A model generated the notes under the pieces. That model was not told the origin of the DNA, made no database searches, and worked only from the letters and a program-made list of their open reading frames with translations. Shown here in pieces: positions 50,871 through 61,469 of a DNA stretch of 64,000 nt. A program made the translations under genes and the position numbers. The stretch is from Bacteroidales bacterium (GTDB lineage: Bacteria > Bacteroidota > Bacteroidia > Bacteroidales > UBA7332): NCBI GenBank assembly GCA_028687995.1, contig JAQTZA010000005.1:186001-250000 (forward strand). Direction: 5' to 3'. Positions within the stretch are counted from its first letter, which is position 1; each line of letters opens with the position of its first letter.

Positions 50871-52463
50871 CTAGCTTGGTTTTTCGCACCCTTTGCGGTT
50901 ATAAAAATACCAGTTGACAATGGTTGCAAGCACAGCAAATGCAATCAAACCATAGAAGAATGTATTCGCACTACCTGAAGCTTTAATGCTATTTCCAATC
51001 AACGAATTAAATATAAATGGACCAAATGCTGCAATGGCTGCTGTCCAGCCAATAACACCTGCTGCTTGACGCTGGTTTTCTGCAAAAATGATTGGGTACT
51101 GACGGAATGTTCCTGCATTACCAACTCCGGTGAAAAAGAAGATAGACAACATCACAGCCACAAACATTGGGAATTGATCCATAGAGGTTGGAGCAACCAA
51201 GTGCATGGTCACCAACAGCACAGAGCCTACAATAATACCAAATCCGGTAATTGTGGTCAAGATTGCACCACCCACTTTATCGGCAATAAAACCAAACAAC
51301 ACACGACTAGACGCTCCAATAAGCGGACCATAAAACGCATAAGTCAATGGATCAGGAGCATTGGGGAAATCGCCATACAAGACTTTAATCATCAATGGGA
51401 ATGCCGCGGAAAGACCTGCAAAAGTGCCAAAGGTCATCACATAAGTGATGGTACAAAACCAAGTATGTTTGCTGCCGAAGATATCCAATTGTTCTTTGAA
51501 AGAAGCTGTCACTGGAATACTTTTCAAATAAATCCAAGCAACAATTGTGAGAATAATTAGGAACGGAATAAACCAAAAACTGGCAGATTGGATATATATC
51601 TCTTTATTTTTAATACATGGCGAATTGGCATCAATTTTGCCAAGCACTTTAGCTGCAAGTTTTGGATGGCTTGCGCTAATTGCTTTGGCTTGCGCCTTTG
51701 CAGGTAAAGCAGCCAATATCAAACCTGCATTTTTAGATCCAATCGCTGTTGATACAGAATCTACTATCTTTGGTTTTGCTGCAGATAGAATCTTTGTTTG
51801 CTGAACCGAATCTAACAACAAAAACAGGGCAGAGCGCGAAGTTTGATCCATTGCCGTAAACTGTTTAACGGTCTCTTTTGTATCGATGGATGTAAAAGTA
51901 GCAGCAGCGCCGTAAGTAGCTACACCGATAATCAGTGGCGTAACGAACTGAACAACTGAAACACCAAAATTACCAATCCCTGCTTGAATACCTAATGCTG
52001 TCCCTTTCAATCTTTTAGGAAAGAAAAGGCTCGTACTTGGCATAAACGACGAAAAATCGCCTCCACCAAAACCAGCTGTAAAAGCCAGAACCATGAATAT
52101 CCAGAATGGTGTGGTTGGATCCATTACTGCAAAGCCTATCCCAACTACAGGAATCAATTTTATAAGTGTAGAAATAGAGACCACCTTACGTGTTCCGTAG
52201 ATTGGTAACAAAAATGTGTGAATGATGCGTAAAATACCAGCTGCTAGACCCGGCATTGCCGCAAGCCAAAAGAGTTGATCTTTAGTGTATGTGAATCCCA
52301 ATCCCGGTAATTTCACTACAATTGCACTCATCACAAACCACGTACTGAAAGAAAAAATTAATGCGAATGTTGTGATCCACAAAGTTTTCCAAGCAATCTT
52401 CTTTCCGGTTGATTCCCAAAAAATGGGATCTTCAACATTCCAATTCTCAATAATTTTAGACAT
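50871..52463 (-). CDS. narK: NarK-type nitrate/nitrite transporter with TM5-TM6 insert
   Basis: Major facilitator protein of 530 residues from ATG 52463; the in-frame extension to 52667 enters the preceding narK gene and is rejected. The nitrate signatures are GFGGGDFSSFMPSTSLFFP (about residues 131-149) and GVGNAGTFRQYPIIF. About 100 extra residues (191-292), Ala/Lys-rich and helical, split the protein before a later TM (SFWFIPFLIILTIVAWIYL). It follows another narK by 38 nt. Nitrate/nitrite antiport or proton symport cannot be told apart. Confidence 0.85.
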   Translation of the reverse strand: MSKIIENWNVEDPIFWESTGKKIAWKTLWITTFALIFSFSTWFVMSAIVVKLPGLGFTYTKDQLFWLAAMPGLAAGILRIIHTFLLPIYGTRKVVSISTLIKLIPVVGIGFAVMDPTTPFWIFMVLAFTAGFGGGDFSSFMPSTSLFFPKRLKGTALGIQAGIGNFGVSVVQFVTPLIIGVATYGAAATFTSIDTKETVKQFTAMDQTSRSALFLLLDSVQQTKILSAAKPKIVDSVSTAIGSKNAGLILAALPAKAQAKAISASHPKLAAKVLGKIDANSPCIKNKEIYIQSASFWFIPFLIILTIVAWIYLKSIPVTASFKEQLDIFGSKHTWFCTITYVMTFGTFAGLSAAFPLMIKVLYGDFPNAPDPLTYAFYGPLIGASSRVLFGFIADKVGGAILTTITGFGIIVGSVLLVTMHLVAPTSMDQFPMFVAVMLSIFFFTGVGNAGTFRQYPIIFAENQRQAAGVIGWTAAIAAFGPFIFNSLIGNSIKASGSANTFFYGLIAFAVLATIVNWYFYNRKGCEKPS

Positions 52464-52501
52464 AGTCAGTTTTTTTAGGTTCAAATGATATACTAGATTT
52501 C

Positions 52502-53989
52502 TTATTTTGCAGGAAGTTCCATAGTCACCTCTTTCTCTTTTTGTTTGAGCTTCTGCACAACATTGTACATCCATACAAAACAGATTACAGAAAGGAAAAA
52601 CATAAATATCCAACAACTGGTCCAAAGACCTGTGCCTTCGAGCAAATAACCAAAAAGAATAGGGCAAACAAAACCGCCGAGACCACCAATTACGCCAACC
52701 ATACCACCAACCACTCCTACTTCGTTGGGGAAATAGTCTGGAATAAGTCGATAAACGGCCGCTTTACCAATGCCCCAAATACTTCCAATCAGAAAAACTA
52801 GAATGGCAAAAATCCAAAGATTTGCTTCGAAAGTAAGAATGGTAAATCCTTTTATCAACAATTGTTTTGGTTTTACTTTATCCCCCACTTTCACCACAGG
52901 CTCTTGCCACGACTCTTTTACTGGGAATATTGAACTTTCAGTTTTCTCAGTTTCAGTCTTTACTTTTCGAGCTTCATATTTAATAGTCAAATGCCCTACC
53001 TTGACGTATTGATCAGTCACTTCAGTGACTACACCACCAAACTTTGCATTAACACCCTTTCCAGGTGATTTGAGCTCCATTTTCGGAACTATCAACAAAA
53101 AACAGATAATGATTGAAGACCCAAGAACCCAATACATTACTTTTCTTCCGCCAAACTTATCTGAAAGCCATCCACCAGCGGCTCGAATAAGACCAGATGG
53201 CAAGCTAAATACTGTTGCAAAAAGACCTGCTGTGACAAGTGGCAAATAATACACATTTGTAAAATAGGGAACTAACCATTGAGAGAATGCAACAAAGCAA
53301 CCAAATACAAGGAAATAGTACAGCCCAAAACGCCATACACGCGCACTTTTGAGAGGTTGTAGCATTTGACGAACTGTTTTCCCACTCGACTCGGGCTTTT
53401 TGTTAGTAGTGAAAAGAAGAAAGAGAATACCCATTATGACAAGCGCGATAGCATAAATCACGGGCAAAGTTCTCCAACCATCCAAATACTTACCATTGTC
53501 TGTCAGATTATTCAAAATAGATGGCGCAAGCATTGTTGTGATAGCTGCACCAGCATTTCCTGCACCAAAAATTCCAAGGGCGCGGCCTTGCCAATGTTTC
53601 GGATACCAAACAGATGTAAACGCAATACCTACAGCAAATCCAACTCCTGTAAGACCAAAACCAAAACTGCATAAAGCAAAAGCGAAAAAGCTATTTGCTT
53701 GCGACAAAAAATACATCGGAATTGCACATAAAAGCAATAAAATACCATAGACTGGTCTGCCTCCAAACTTGTCGGTGAGCATACCTGCTGGCAATCTAAA
53801 GATCGAGCCGGTCAATACAGGAATCCCCAGCAACCAACCAATCTCGACTGGACCCCAGTTGAAAATTTCATTTCCTGCTAAAAAAGTAACAAGCACACCA
53901 TTGAGCATCCAACATGCAAAACAGACGGTGAAAGCCAGCGTATTCAACGCCAATATTCGATGTGCTTTTCCTGTAACTTGTGTTTCCAT
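52502..53989 (-). CDS. narK: NarK-type nitrate/nitrite transporter with TM9-TM10 insert
   Basis: Major facilitator protein of 495 residues with 12 expected TM segments. Signatures are RLPAGMLTDKFGGRP after TM2, GFGLTGVGFAVGIAFTSVWYP, and GGWLSDKFGGRK after TM8. Residues 303-388 are an extra, largely beta domain (FGGVVTEVTDQYVKVG, later VVKVGDKVKPKQLLIKG) with a lipoyl/barrel-like look. It starts 13 nt after narI and is the first of two narK genes. Confidence 0.86.
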   Translation of the reverse strand: METQVTGKAHRILALNTLAFTVCFACWMLNGVLVTFLAGNEIFNWGPVEIGWLLGIPVLTGSIFRLPAGMLTDKFGGRPVYGILLLLCAIPMYFLSQANSFFAFALCSFGFGLTGVGFAVGIAFTSVWYPKHWQGRALGIFGAGNAGAAITTMLAPSILNNLTDNGKYLDGWRTLPVIYAIALVIMGILFLLFTTNKKPESSGKTVRQMLQPLKSARVWRFGLYYFLVFGCFVAFSQWLVPYFTNVYYLPLVTAGLFATVFSLPSGLIRAAGGWLSDKFGGRKVMYWVLGSSIIICFLLIVPKMELKSPGKGVNAKFGGVVTEVTDQYVKVGHLTIKYEARKVKTETEKTESSIFPVKESWQEPVVKVGDKVKPKQLLIKGFTILTFEANLWIFAILVFLIGSIWGIGKAAVYRLIPDYFPNEVGVVGGMVGVIGGLGGFVCPILFGYLLEGTGLWTSCWIFMFFLSVICFVWMYNVVQKLKQKEKEVTMELPAK

Positions 53990-54002
53990 AGAATTTTATA
54001 TT

Positions 54003-54725
54003 TTAATTGTTTTTAGGTTTAATTCCCATTCGTTTTTCGCGCGATGCACGCGATGCTTTTAAATCTCTATTCCAAATGACCAACTGAACATTACGCCACA
54101 AATAACGTACTGGATAAGCGACAAAATGGATCAACCGGCTAAAAGGTATTAGTCCAATAAAAACAAATGCAGAAATTACATGAAGCTTAATCATCAATGG
54201 CATTGTTGTTATTACCGCTGTATCGGGCGAGAAAATAAAGATAGAACGCAAGTAAGGCACCAACGCCGAGGCGTACCACGCAGTACCCCAACGATGAAAA
54301 TAGGCGATAGTCAAACCTGTCAAAATCTGAAAAGCAATAACGGTATAAACCACTAAGTCCATTTTTGATGTGACGGAATGGAGTCTTTTCACTTGTACAC
54401 GTCGGATAATCAACAATAAAATCCCGACAAAAGACAATATTCCGAATGCAAAAGCAGTAATCTCTATGACAAGAAGCCACAAAGGTGTTGCGGTCAGAAA
54501 AATAATTGTTTTGGGTATTAAAAACCCAACAATGTGCCCAATTAAGAGCACCACAATACCTGAATGAAACAGTCGACTTCCCCAAAACAGTTTTTTAGAT
54601 TCTAGGAATTGTGACGAATGACTTGTTACCGAATATCCGTAATAATTCACCCGAAGAATAGTGCCAATTACACATAAGAACAGAGCAGCATAAGGCAGTC
54701 CGATTAATAAAAATGAATCAATCAT
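54003..54725 (-). CDS. narI: Respiratory nitrate reductase gamma subunit NarI
   Basis: Inner-membrane di-heme b subunit that oxidises quinol and passes electrons to NarH. It has 240 residues with 5 TM segments. Histidines suited to heme b lie in LFHSGIVVLLIGHIVG (TM2) and in KLHVISAFVF...RLIHFVAYP (TM5). The C-terminus is basic and cytoplasmic. It lies 10 nt after narJ. Presence of NarI shows that direct quinol input is possible despite the cytochromes encoded upstream. Confidence 0.92.
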   Translation of the reverse strand: MIDSFLLIGLPYAALFLCVIGTILRVNYYGYSVTSHSSQFLESKKLFWGSRLFHSGIVVLLIGHIVGFLIPKTIIFLTATPLWLLVIEITAFAFGILSFVGILLLIIRRVQVKRLHSVTSKMDLVVYTVIAFQILTGLTIAYFHRWGTAWYASALVPYLRSIFIFSPDTAVITTMPLMIKLHVISAFVFIGLIPFSRLIHFVAYPVRYLWRNVQLVIWNRDLKASRASREKRMGIKPKNN

Positions 54726-54735
54726 AGCTTAGATA

Positions 54736-55353
54736 TTAATGTTTTTTACCACTTAATTTTGTAAAGTCCATACCACAAGAATAGACACCAGTGCTTTCAA
54801 TTTCTCGCTGGTTTATCTTGTATGTTTTGAATTCCGAATCCCGATAATCTGCCTCCAAAACTCGAATAAGCAGACTCAGTAGAATTTGGTATTTGTTATC
54901 TTTATTCCTGAAATTATCATACATGTGCCTCAAGGCAGGCATTATCATCGTCACCACAAGCTCTTCTCTGAAAAGGTTATCTTCTAGTTTTGGTAACAAC
55001 GTGAGCATATTGGGCAAATGATCGGCAAACTCTTTGCCACAGTCATTCTTTGCTTTTAGCTGTTCACTATTCATGTTCAACAGAAATTGCCCTCTTTTGG
55101 ACTCTTCTCCGAAAAGCACATAACCAATATCGAGGTAGCACGATGCATTTACGTCGAATGTACTGATATAATACTCCTGCAAACTTGCAGAATCATTTGT
55201 AGTAAAATGTTCGGCAACAGAGAGAAAATCATCAACAGCACCCGTTCCATAATGCGCCAATTCAGTACAGAGTTCGGCAGTTGGGCGAACGAAGTCGAGG
55301 GTGGGATAGCTAAATAATTGAGCAAATAACGGATAGGTTTTCATTCTAATCAA
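54736..55353 (-). CDS. narJ: Nitrate reductase assembly chaperone NarJ
   Basis: TorD/NarJ-family chaperone that holds apo-NarGH while the molybdenum and heme cofactors are added; not part of the final enzyme. All-helical, 205 residues, with the family N-terminus (YPLFAQLFSYPTLDF) and YYISTFDVNASCYLDIGYVLFG in the middle. A second ATG at 55344 could be the start. It lies between narH (60 nt) and narI (10 nt). Confidence 0.9.
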   Translation of the reverse strand: MIRMKTYPLFAQLFSYPTLDFVRPTAELCTELAHYGTGAVDDFLSVAEHFTTNDSASLQEYYISTFDVNASCYLDIGYVLFGEESKRGQFLLNMNSEQLKAKNDCGKEFADHLPNMLTLLPKLEDNLFREELVVTMIMPALRHMYDNFRNKDNKYQILLSLLIRVLEADYRDSEFKTYKINQREIESTGVYSCGMDFTKLSGKKH

Positions 55354-55413
55354 TTAAGATTGTGATTGGAGACTGTAACTAGTCAGCCTTGGTTTCTTGT
55401 TCTCGATTTATCG

Positions 55414-56904
55414 TTAAAAGACTCTTTTATAACCCTTATTTTCGTTGAAACCTGAGCTACCTTTGCGGTCGTCGGTACTCTCAATCATTTCGATTGCCTC
55501 TTCGCGATGAGCTGCTGGAATTACAAATCGTTCGTCGTATTTCACCAACGAAGTCAAACGATAAATGGCATCGGCAATGTCTGGGGTCAATCCTGTTGAT
55601 TTATAAGCATGCTGTATCAATTCGTCGTCGATATCATTTACAGTCACCTGACGGCGATGGTAACGAACAGCCATCAATTTACGCATCACTTCACGTATTT
55701 TCTCCTCGTTTCCAGCAGAAAATAGGTTTGCCATATATTGCATTGGAACACGAGAATCTTCAATTTTTCCCCATAAGTTCTCTGTGTTCGATTCGTAAAT
55801 TCCATCTGTCATTTTCCCCATCACTGGCAACATTGGTGGGACATAAAATAGACTTGGCAATGTGCGGAATTCAGCATGAAGTGGCAATGCAATTCTCCAC
55901 TCTTTTACAAATTTGTAAACAGGTGATTTTTGAGCAGCTTCGATAGTAGAATCGGCTATTCCATTCTTTTTGGCTTCGCGAATAACCTTTTCATCGAATG
56001 GGTTCAAGTATATATCCAACTGACGATCAATCAATTGATCTTCTGGAGCAGATGCAAACTCTTTAATTTTGTCGGCATCGTATAGCAAAACGCCTAAATA
56101 GCGAATTCGTCCAACGCACGAGTGCATGCAAGCAGGTGCTTGACCCGACTCGAGGCGTGGATAACACAGAACGCATTTTTCAGACTTTCCACTCGTCCAG
56201 TTGTAATACGTTTTTTTATACGGACATGCCGTAACACACAATCTCCAACCACGGCATTTATCTTGACTAATCAATACCACTCCGTCTTCACCACGTTTGT
56301 AAACAGCGCCGCTTGGGCAAGCCGCTACACAGGTTGGGTTAAGGCAGTGATTACACATACGTGGCAAATATTGCATCGTCATGCGCTCCAACTGAAACAT
56401 TGCTTCTTGGTCTTCTGCCGTTAGATTTCGAAGATTAACATCTTGGCGTCCATAGTCAGGAGTTCCGCTCAAATCGTCATCCCAGTTTGGTCCGCCTTTA
56501 ATATCCATTGGTTCACCTGTAACCAGTGAAATTGCTCGAGCAGAAGGCTGATCGTCTCCAGCAGGAGCTTCAAACAAATGGTCATAATCATACACCCACG
56601 GTTCGTAGTAATCGTCCATTACTGGCATATCGGGATTGTGGAAGAGTTTGGTCAGCCCAGTTGGCTTTCCAGCAACGCGAAGCTCCAATTTGTCTCCATT
56701 TTTCACCCAACCGCCTTTGTAGATTGACTGATCTTCCCATTTAGTAGGATAACCTGTTCCAGGTTTGGTTTCAACATTGTTCCACCACATGTACTCAGCA
56801 CCTTTGCGATCTGTCCAAATATTTTTGCATGCGACCGAACACGTGTGACAACCGATACATTTATCGAGGTGAAACACCATTGCGATTTGCGATCTTATAT
56901 CCAT
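55414..56904 (-). CDS. narH: Respiratory nitrate reductase beta subunit NarH
   Basis: Electron-transfer subunit with four iron-sulfur clusters. The first motif holds C16, C19, C22 and C26 (CIGCHTCSVAC). Later come CNHCLNPTCVAACP, then CRGWRLCVTACP, where Trp replaces a Cys as expected for the 3Fe-4S cluster, and CVLCYPRLESGQAPACMHSC. Length is 496 residues, close to the family norm. It lies 19 nt after narG. Confidence 0.95.
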   Translation of the reverse strand: MDIRSQIAMVFHLDKCIGCHTCSVACKNIWTDRKGAEYMWWNNVETKPGTGYPTKWEDQSIYKGGWVKNGDKLELRVAGKPTGLTKLFHNPDMPVMDDYYEPWVYDYDHLFEAPAGDDQPSARAISLVTGEPMDIKGGPNWDDDLSGTPDYGRQDVNLRNLTAEDQEAMFQLERMTMQYLPRMCNHCLNPTCVAACPSGAVYKRGEDGVVLISQDKCRGWRLCVTACPYKKTYYNWTSGKSEKCVLCYPRLESGQAPACMHSCVGRIRYLGVLLYDADKIKEFASAPEDQLIDRQLDIYLNPFDEKVIREAKKNGIADSTIEAAQKSPVYKFVKEWRIALPLHAEFRTLPSLFYVPPMLPVMGKMTDGIYESNTENLWGKIEDSRVPMQYMANLFSAGNEEKIREVMRKLMAVRYHRRQVTVNDIDDELIQHAYKSTGLTPDIADAIYRLTSLVKYDERFVIPAAHREEAIEMIESTDDRKGSSGFNENKGYKRVF

Positions 56905-56923
56905 AGTTTTAGTTATTCTAAAA

Positions 56924-59900
56924 TTAAAACTCTACTTTTTTCATCTTCTGAATCTTGACAAACGTATCGCGGTTTACACCCACTGGTCCCCAGTAGTTGA
57001 AGTGATATGTAAACTGTCCGTAACCACCAGCCATCAAATTAGGCTTCAAGCGAACTCGCGTCAAGCTATTGTGACCTCCAGAGCGTTTGCCTCCTCTTAC
57101 TTCAGATTTTGGAGTGGTATAGGTACGTTCTGGCGAGTGATAAATCAGACAAATTCCTTTTGGAATTCGAGCACTGACCACAGCCCGAGTACTATAAACG
57201 CCATAATCATTGAAGACCTCAACCCAGTCGTTATCTTTGATATCCAATCTATCGGCATCAAATTCACTGATCCAGCAAGGATACATTCCCCTCGAAAGAG
57301 TGAGCATTCGGATGTTGTCGGTATAAGTTGAGTGAATTCCCCATTTACCGTGAGGAGTCAACACATTCAGCGTGATTGAATCTCCAGTAGATTCACTGTT
57401 TTTCAGATCACCAAGGATGCCTGGAAGAGGTGAAGGTTTGTATGTTGGAAGGTGCTCTCCAAATTTAATATACATCTCATGATCGAGGTAAAAATGCTGT
57501 CTGCCTGTAAGTGTTCGCCAAGGCACAGATTTCTCCACATTGTAGGTAAATCCGGCATACGCTTTGTCTTCACCCATCGTGCCCGACCAAATTGGTGAGT
57601 TGATGTATCGACGGGGTTGAGATTTCAAATCGTCGAAATTCAATTTCACATTTTTATTTCCTTCAGACAAGTCAGTCAAGCTTAATCCAGTGCGTTTCTC
57701 AGCGTTCTCATAAGCACGATTTGCCAGCACACCATTGGTCAGAGATGAAAGGTGAAGAATAGCATTGGCAGCCTCTTCGTCATCTTTGAGTGAAGGATAC
57801 ATTACTCCATCAACCTCTTGCAAGTGCGCTTTATCTTCGAGCATATCCTCGTAGTAATCTGTACAGTTAAAACTACTGCCGTGAGCTCCTAATCCATTTC
57901 GTACATTTGGACCTAACGCTATAAATTTCTTGTAAATTTTAGTATAATCACGCTCCTGAACAACAATATTATGCATCGTTTTGCCAGGAATCATTTCGCA
58001 TTCGCCCAAACTCCAGTCTTGGATTGTCGATTGGCTGATTTCACCTACCGAGTCATGAGCAATGGGTAAATTCACTATATCTTTTACTGGGCGAGGCATG
58101 TGCACCTCTGCCAATTCTGAAGTAACACGGGCTATCTCTTTGAAAATATCCCAGTCGGGTTTTGCTTCCCACGATGGCTTCACCGCCGCCGACAAAGGAT
58201 GAATAAACGAGTGCATATCGGTTGAGTTCAAGTCGTTTTTCTCATACCACGATGCAGTTGGCAACACAATATCGGAATACAACGCCGAAGTGTCCATGCG
58301 GAAATTGATATCGACAATCAAATCGAATTTTCCTTCTGGGGCATTTTCTTTCCACTCAATATCTGTTACTAAATCCTTGGCCACTTCGTCAGCAATCGAG
58401 TTGTTGTGTGTACCGAGATAATGTTTCAAGAAGAATTCGTGGCCTTTAGCACTCGACATCAAAGCATTTCCACGCCAGATGTACCATACACGAGGGAAAT
58501 TGATTTCAGCATCTGGATTAACAACCGAGTGCGTCAGTTTTTTGGATCGGAGTTGCTCGACAACATAATTTACAATCTCTTTGTCGTCTTTAGCTCCTGC
58601 AGCAATTGCATCTTTTGCAATTTCAAGATTGTTTTTATCGTATTGTGGATAGAAAGGCATCCAACCGTTTCTGACTGCTTTTACAATCATATCGGCGGTA
58701 TGTTTCTCCGAAAGTTCATTTTTCGGAACGGTGTTGTAGTCGGAATGATTTCCGTCGTAACGCCATTGATCAGAATTGATATAATGCCAAATCGGAGCTT
58801 GCTGCAGACGTGTAGGGCCTTGCCAATCTTTTCCAGACATTATTGCTGCCCAAGAGTCCACTGGCGCTAACTTTTCTTGACCGACATAGTGATTGATTCC
58901 TCCACCATTTTTGCCGATGCAACCAGTTAATGCCAACGCCAACTGACCTGCGCGGTAAGTCAAATTGCCATGATACCAGTGGTTGATTCCGGCACCAATG
59001 ATAATCATACATTTACCTTTGGTGGCACCTGCGGTGCGAATCCATTCAGCAGCGAATTGCAACAGAGTATCACTACCAATACCAGTAAACAACTCTTGCC
59101 AAGCTGGTGTGTAGGCCGCATTCTCATCGGTGTAATCTTTCGGATAATCGCCAGACAATCCTCGACCAACACCATACTGAGCCATGATTAAATCATAAAC
59201 AGTAGTGACTGGAACTTTGCCATCAATGGTGTCGATAAGTTTGACAGGTACGCCTCTCCAGCGCTTGTTGTCCATTCCGTATTCTACACACTCTACTTGA
59301 TAAACATCGTCTTTGTTTTCAAGCAATGTCAATAGTGGTGTATAGTCGGTGTTGTCTTCTCCATCGATTGGGAGTGTACTCCAGTTTCCATGTTTGCTAT
59401 CCCAGCGGTGACCAACGCTTCCTCGTGGACAAACCAATCGGCCACTCTCTTTGTCGATATTCAAAAATTTCCAATCGCCATTCTCAGCCGCTTTGAATTT
59501 TTCAACTCTATTTGCGCGTAAGAGTTTACCTGGTGTATAACCATCGCCACACTTCTCTAGCTCAACAAGGAATGGGCTATCTGTAAATTTAGCAACGTAG
59601 TCGAGGAAGTATGGTATTTGTTTTTCATGATGTGCCTCTTTCAGAATAACGTGAGTTACCGCCATCCAGAATGCACCATCTTGCCCAGCGTGAACAGGAA
59701 TCCAAGTATCGGCATATTTCGCCACCATATTGAAATCAGGTGAGAAAACCACTGTTTTGGTACCATTATGACGCGACTCTGCAAAAAAGTGAACATCAGG
59801 TGTTCGTGTCATTGCAAGGTTAGCTCCCATTACAGCAACGAATTTTGCATTGTACCAATCGGCACTCTCTGCCACATCGGTCTGTTCGCCCCACATTTCG

Positions 59901-60535
59901 GGGAATGATGGTGGTAGATCGCAATACCAATCGTAGAAACTAAGATTCAGACCGCCCATCAATTGCAAAAATCGAGAACCCGCAGCATAACTCAACATCG
60001 ACATCGCTGGAATTGGCGAAAAACCCGCCAATCGATCGGGACCATACTTCTGCACCGTATAAATATTTGAAGCCGCAATCATTTCTAATGCATCTTCCCA
60101 CGACACACGACGAAGGCCACCTTTGCCTCGAGCTGTTTGGTATTTTTTTCGTTTCTCAGGATCCTCCTGAATGTTCTTCCATGCAGAGACTGAATCACTA
60201 GCTTTTCTCTTCTCAGCCACAAATAGGTCGAGCAGAGCTCCTCGCATCAAAGGGTATTTTACACGAATAGGGCTGTAGAGATACCACGACGCTGAAATGC
60301 CACGTTGGCATCCTCTTGGCTCATAAGGAGGAAGGTTTTTGTCGAAAACAGGATAATCGACAGCTTGTGTTTCCCATACCACAATTCCCTCTTTGACGTG
60401 AATGTTCCAACTACAACCTCCAGTACAATTGACACCGTGTGTGCTGCGAATCACTTTATCGTATTGCCAGCGACTACGGTAGAAATCCTCCCATTTGCGG
60501 GTTTGTGGCGAAATTAAGTCTTGTATCCAACTCAT
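56924..60535 (-). CDS. narG: Respiratory nitrate reductase alpha subunit NarG
   Basis: Catalytic subunit reducing nitrate to nitrite at a Mo-bis-MGD site. The FS0 cluster ligands are H33, C37, C41 and C76 ([13 protein letters not shown] and EPRGCQRG). The Mo-ligand aspartate lies in [10 protein letters not shown], followed by [13 protein letters not shown], as in NarG. There is no Tat signal; it starts [20 protein letters not shown], which suggests a cytoplasmic, membrane-bound enzyme. Length is 1203 residues. The sequence after residue 1150 ([18 protein letters not shown]) is the usual C-terminal fold. Confidence 0.96.
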   Translation of the reverse strand: MSWIQDLISPQTRKWEDFYRSRWQYDKVIRSTHGVNCTGGCSWNIHVKEGIVVWETQAVDYPVFDKNLPPYEPRGCQRGISASWYLYSPIRVKYPLMRGALLDLFVAEKRKASDSVSAWKNIQEDPEKRKKYQTARGKGGLRRVSWEDALEMIAASNIYTVQKYGPDRLAGFSPIPAMSMLSYAAGSRFLQLMGGLNLSFYDWYCDLPPSFPEMWGEQTDVAESADWYNAKFVAVMGANLAMTRTPDVHFFAESRHNGTKTVVFSPDFNMVAKYADTWIPVHAGQDGAFWMAVTHVILKEAHHEKQIPYFLDYVAKFTDSPFLVELEKCGDGYTPGKLLRANRVEKFKAAENGDWKFLNIDKESGRLVCPRGSVGHRWDSKHGNWSTLPIDGEDNTDYTPLLTLLENKDDVYQVECVEYGMDNKRWRGVPVKLIDTIDGKVPVTTVYDLIMAQYGVGRGLSGDYPKDYTDENAAYTPAWQELFTGIGSDTLLQFAAEWIRTAGATKGKCMIIIGAGINHWYHGNLTYRAGQLALALTGCIGKNGGGINHYVGQEKLAPVDSWAAIMSGKDWQGPTRLQQAPIWHYINSDQWRYDGNHSDYNTVPKNELSEKHTADMIVKAVRNGWMPFYPQYDKNNLEIAKDAIAAGAKDDKEIVNYVVEQLRSKKLTHSVVNPDAEINFPRVWYIWRGNALMSSAKGHEFFLKHYLGTHNNSIADEVAKDLVTDIEWKENAPEGKFDLIVDINFRMDTSALYSDIVLPTASWYEKNDLNSTDMHSFIHPLSAAVKPSWEAKPDWDIFKEIARVTSELAEVHMPRPVKDIVNLPIAHDSVGEISQSTIQDWSLGECEMIPGKTMHNIVVQERDYTKIYKKFIALGPNVRNGLGAHGSSFNCTDYYEDMLEDKAHLQEVDGVMYPSLKDDEEAANAILHLSSLTNGVLANRAYENAEKRTGLSLTDLSEGNKNVKLNFDDLKSQPRRYINSPIWSGTMGEDKAYAGFTYNVEKSVPWRTLTGRQHFYLDHEMYIKFGEHLPTYKPSPLPGILGDLKNSESTGDSITLNVLTPHGKWGIHSTYTDNIRMLTLSRGMYPCWISEFDADRLDIKDNDWVEVFNDYGVYSTRAVVSARIPKGICLIYHSPERTYTTPKSEVRGGKRSGGHNSLTRVRLKPNLMAGGYGQFTYHFNYWGPVGVNRDTFVKIQKMKKVEF

Positions 60536-60556
60536 ATCATTCTGAATATTATGTCG

Positions 60557-61426
60557 TTATTTTGAAATTTTTTCTTGTCTTTTGATAATCTCCTCGTTCA
60601 CACTCGTGCGACGACGACGTCCCCAAATAAGCAATATAGCGGCTACAATCAAGAAGGCAGCCACAAGGGTATAGCTTATCATCCACGCACTCGATTTTGC
60701 GGGTTCAGTAGCATTTTGCTCATCTGTGTGTTTGAGAAACAATCCGATGTAAGCTATTTCATCGTCAGTTACAGGAGCATTTTTGTAGCTTTGGTTCATC
60801 GAAGGAAATGGTGCAGACTGTATAAATCCTTTAACACCTGCAAATCCACCAACTCGCGAATGTACTTTAGTAAGATCTTTGGCAAGTATTCCCCCTCTAT
60901 TTTCGCCATCAGAAGTTGCATTGTGGCACGATGCACACGAAACACCTCCATTTGTAAATGAACGAGTTCCGTAGAACAGTTCACGCCCAACTTGAATATC
61001 TTGTGGCGAATTTGCTTTTAATATAGAATCAACACGGTGTTGCGATGCTGCCGCAAGTGGATCGACAGTCTCTGCGCCTGAGCTTCCACCATCAATATGG
61101 TCGAGAAGTTTTACTACCTGTTCATCTGTCATTGCATTGTCAGGCATCGGCATATTGTTGTACTCCTTAAATAGGGCTACAGCATCTGCATCGCCTGCTT
61201 TTTGAATTTTCACTGGCGACTGAATAAATTTCACGAGCCACTCTTTAGTCCTACGCTTGGTCACACCTTTTAAATCGGGCCCAACCGTTTTTCCTCCACC
61301 GATTGTATGACAAGCCACACACGATTTATACAGTGTGGCACCATCTTGCGCTTCAGTTGTCACACTACAAAGCAAAGCTGTTGTCAGTAATCCGAGTGAT
61401 ACAAATGTTTTAAAACGTATTTTCAT
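60557..61426 (-). CDS. Di-heme cytochrome c, NarC-like
   Basis: 289 residues from ATG 61426; the TTG at 61435 is a weaker start. A signal peptide (residues 1-26) leads to two class I cytochrome c modules with CVACH at 36-40 and CASCH at 164-168, and a C-terminal TM (about 240-262, SYTLVAAFLIVAAILLIW) anchors it with the hemes in the periplasm. It lies 21 nt before narG, the place held by narC in Thermus-type nar operons. It may pass electrons to or from the Nar complex; the partner is inferred. Confidence 0.87.
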   Translation of the reverse strand: MKIRFKTFVSLGLLTTALLCSVTTEAQDGATLYKSCVACHTIGGGKTVGPDLKGVTKRRTKEWLVKFIQSPVKIQKAGDADAVALFKEYNNMPMPDNAMTDEQVVKLLDHIDGGSSGAETVDPLAAASQHRVDSILKANSPQDIQVGRELFYGTRSFTNGGVSCASCHNATSDGENRGGILAKDLTKVHSRVGGFAGVKGFIQSAPFPSMNQSYKNAPVTDDEIAYIGLFLKHTDEQNATEPAKSSAWMISYTLVAAFLIVAAILLIWGRRRRTSVNEEIIKRQEKISK

Positions 61427-61469
61427 AGCATTCAAATAAATTGTTTTTATCGTATTTGTTTTGTTTCAC

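Noticed and set aside
52464-52667. N-terminal extension of the 530-residue NarK
   Set aside because: It runs into the preceding narK gene and encodes a Cys/Arg-rich stretch unlike a transporter N-terminus.
61427-61435. TTG start for the di-heme cytochrome
   Set aside because: The ATG at 61426 gives a normal signal peptide; the TTG adds three residues without support.
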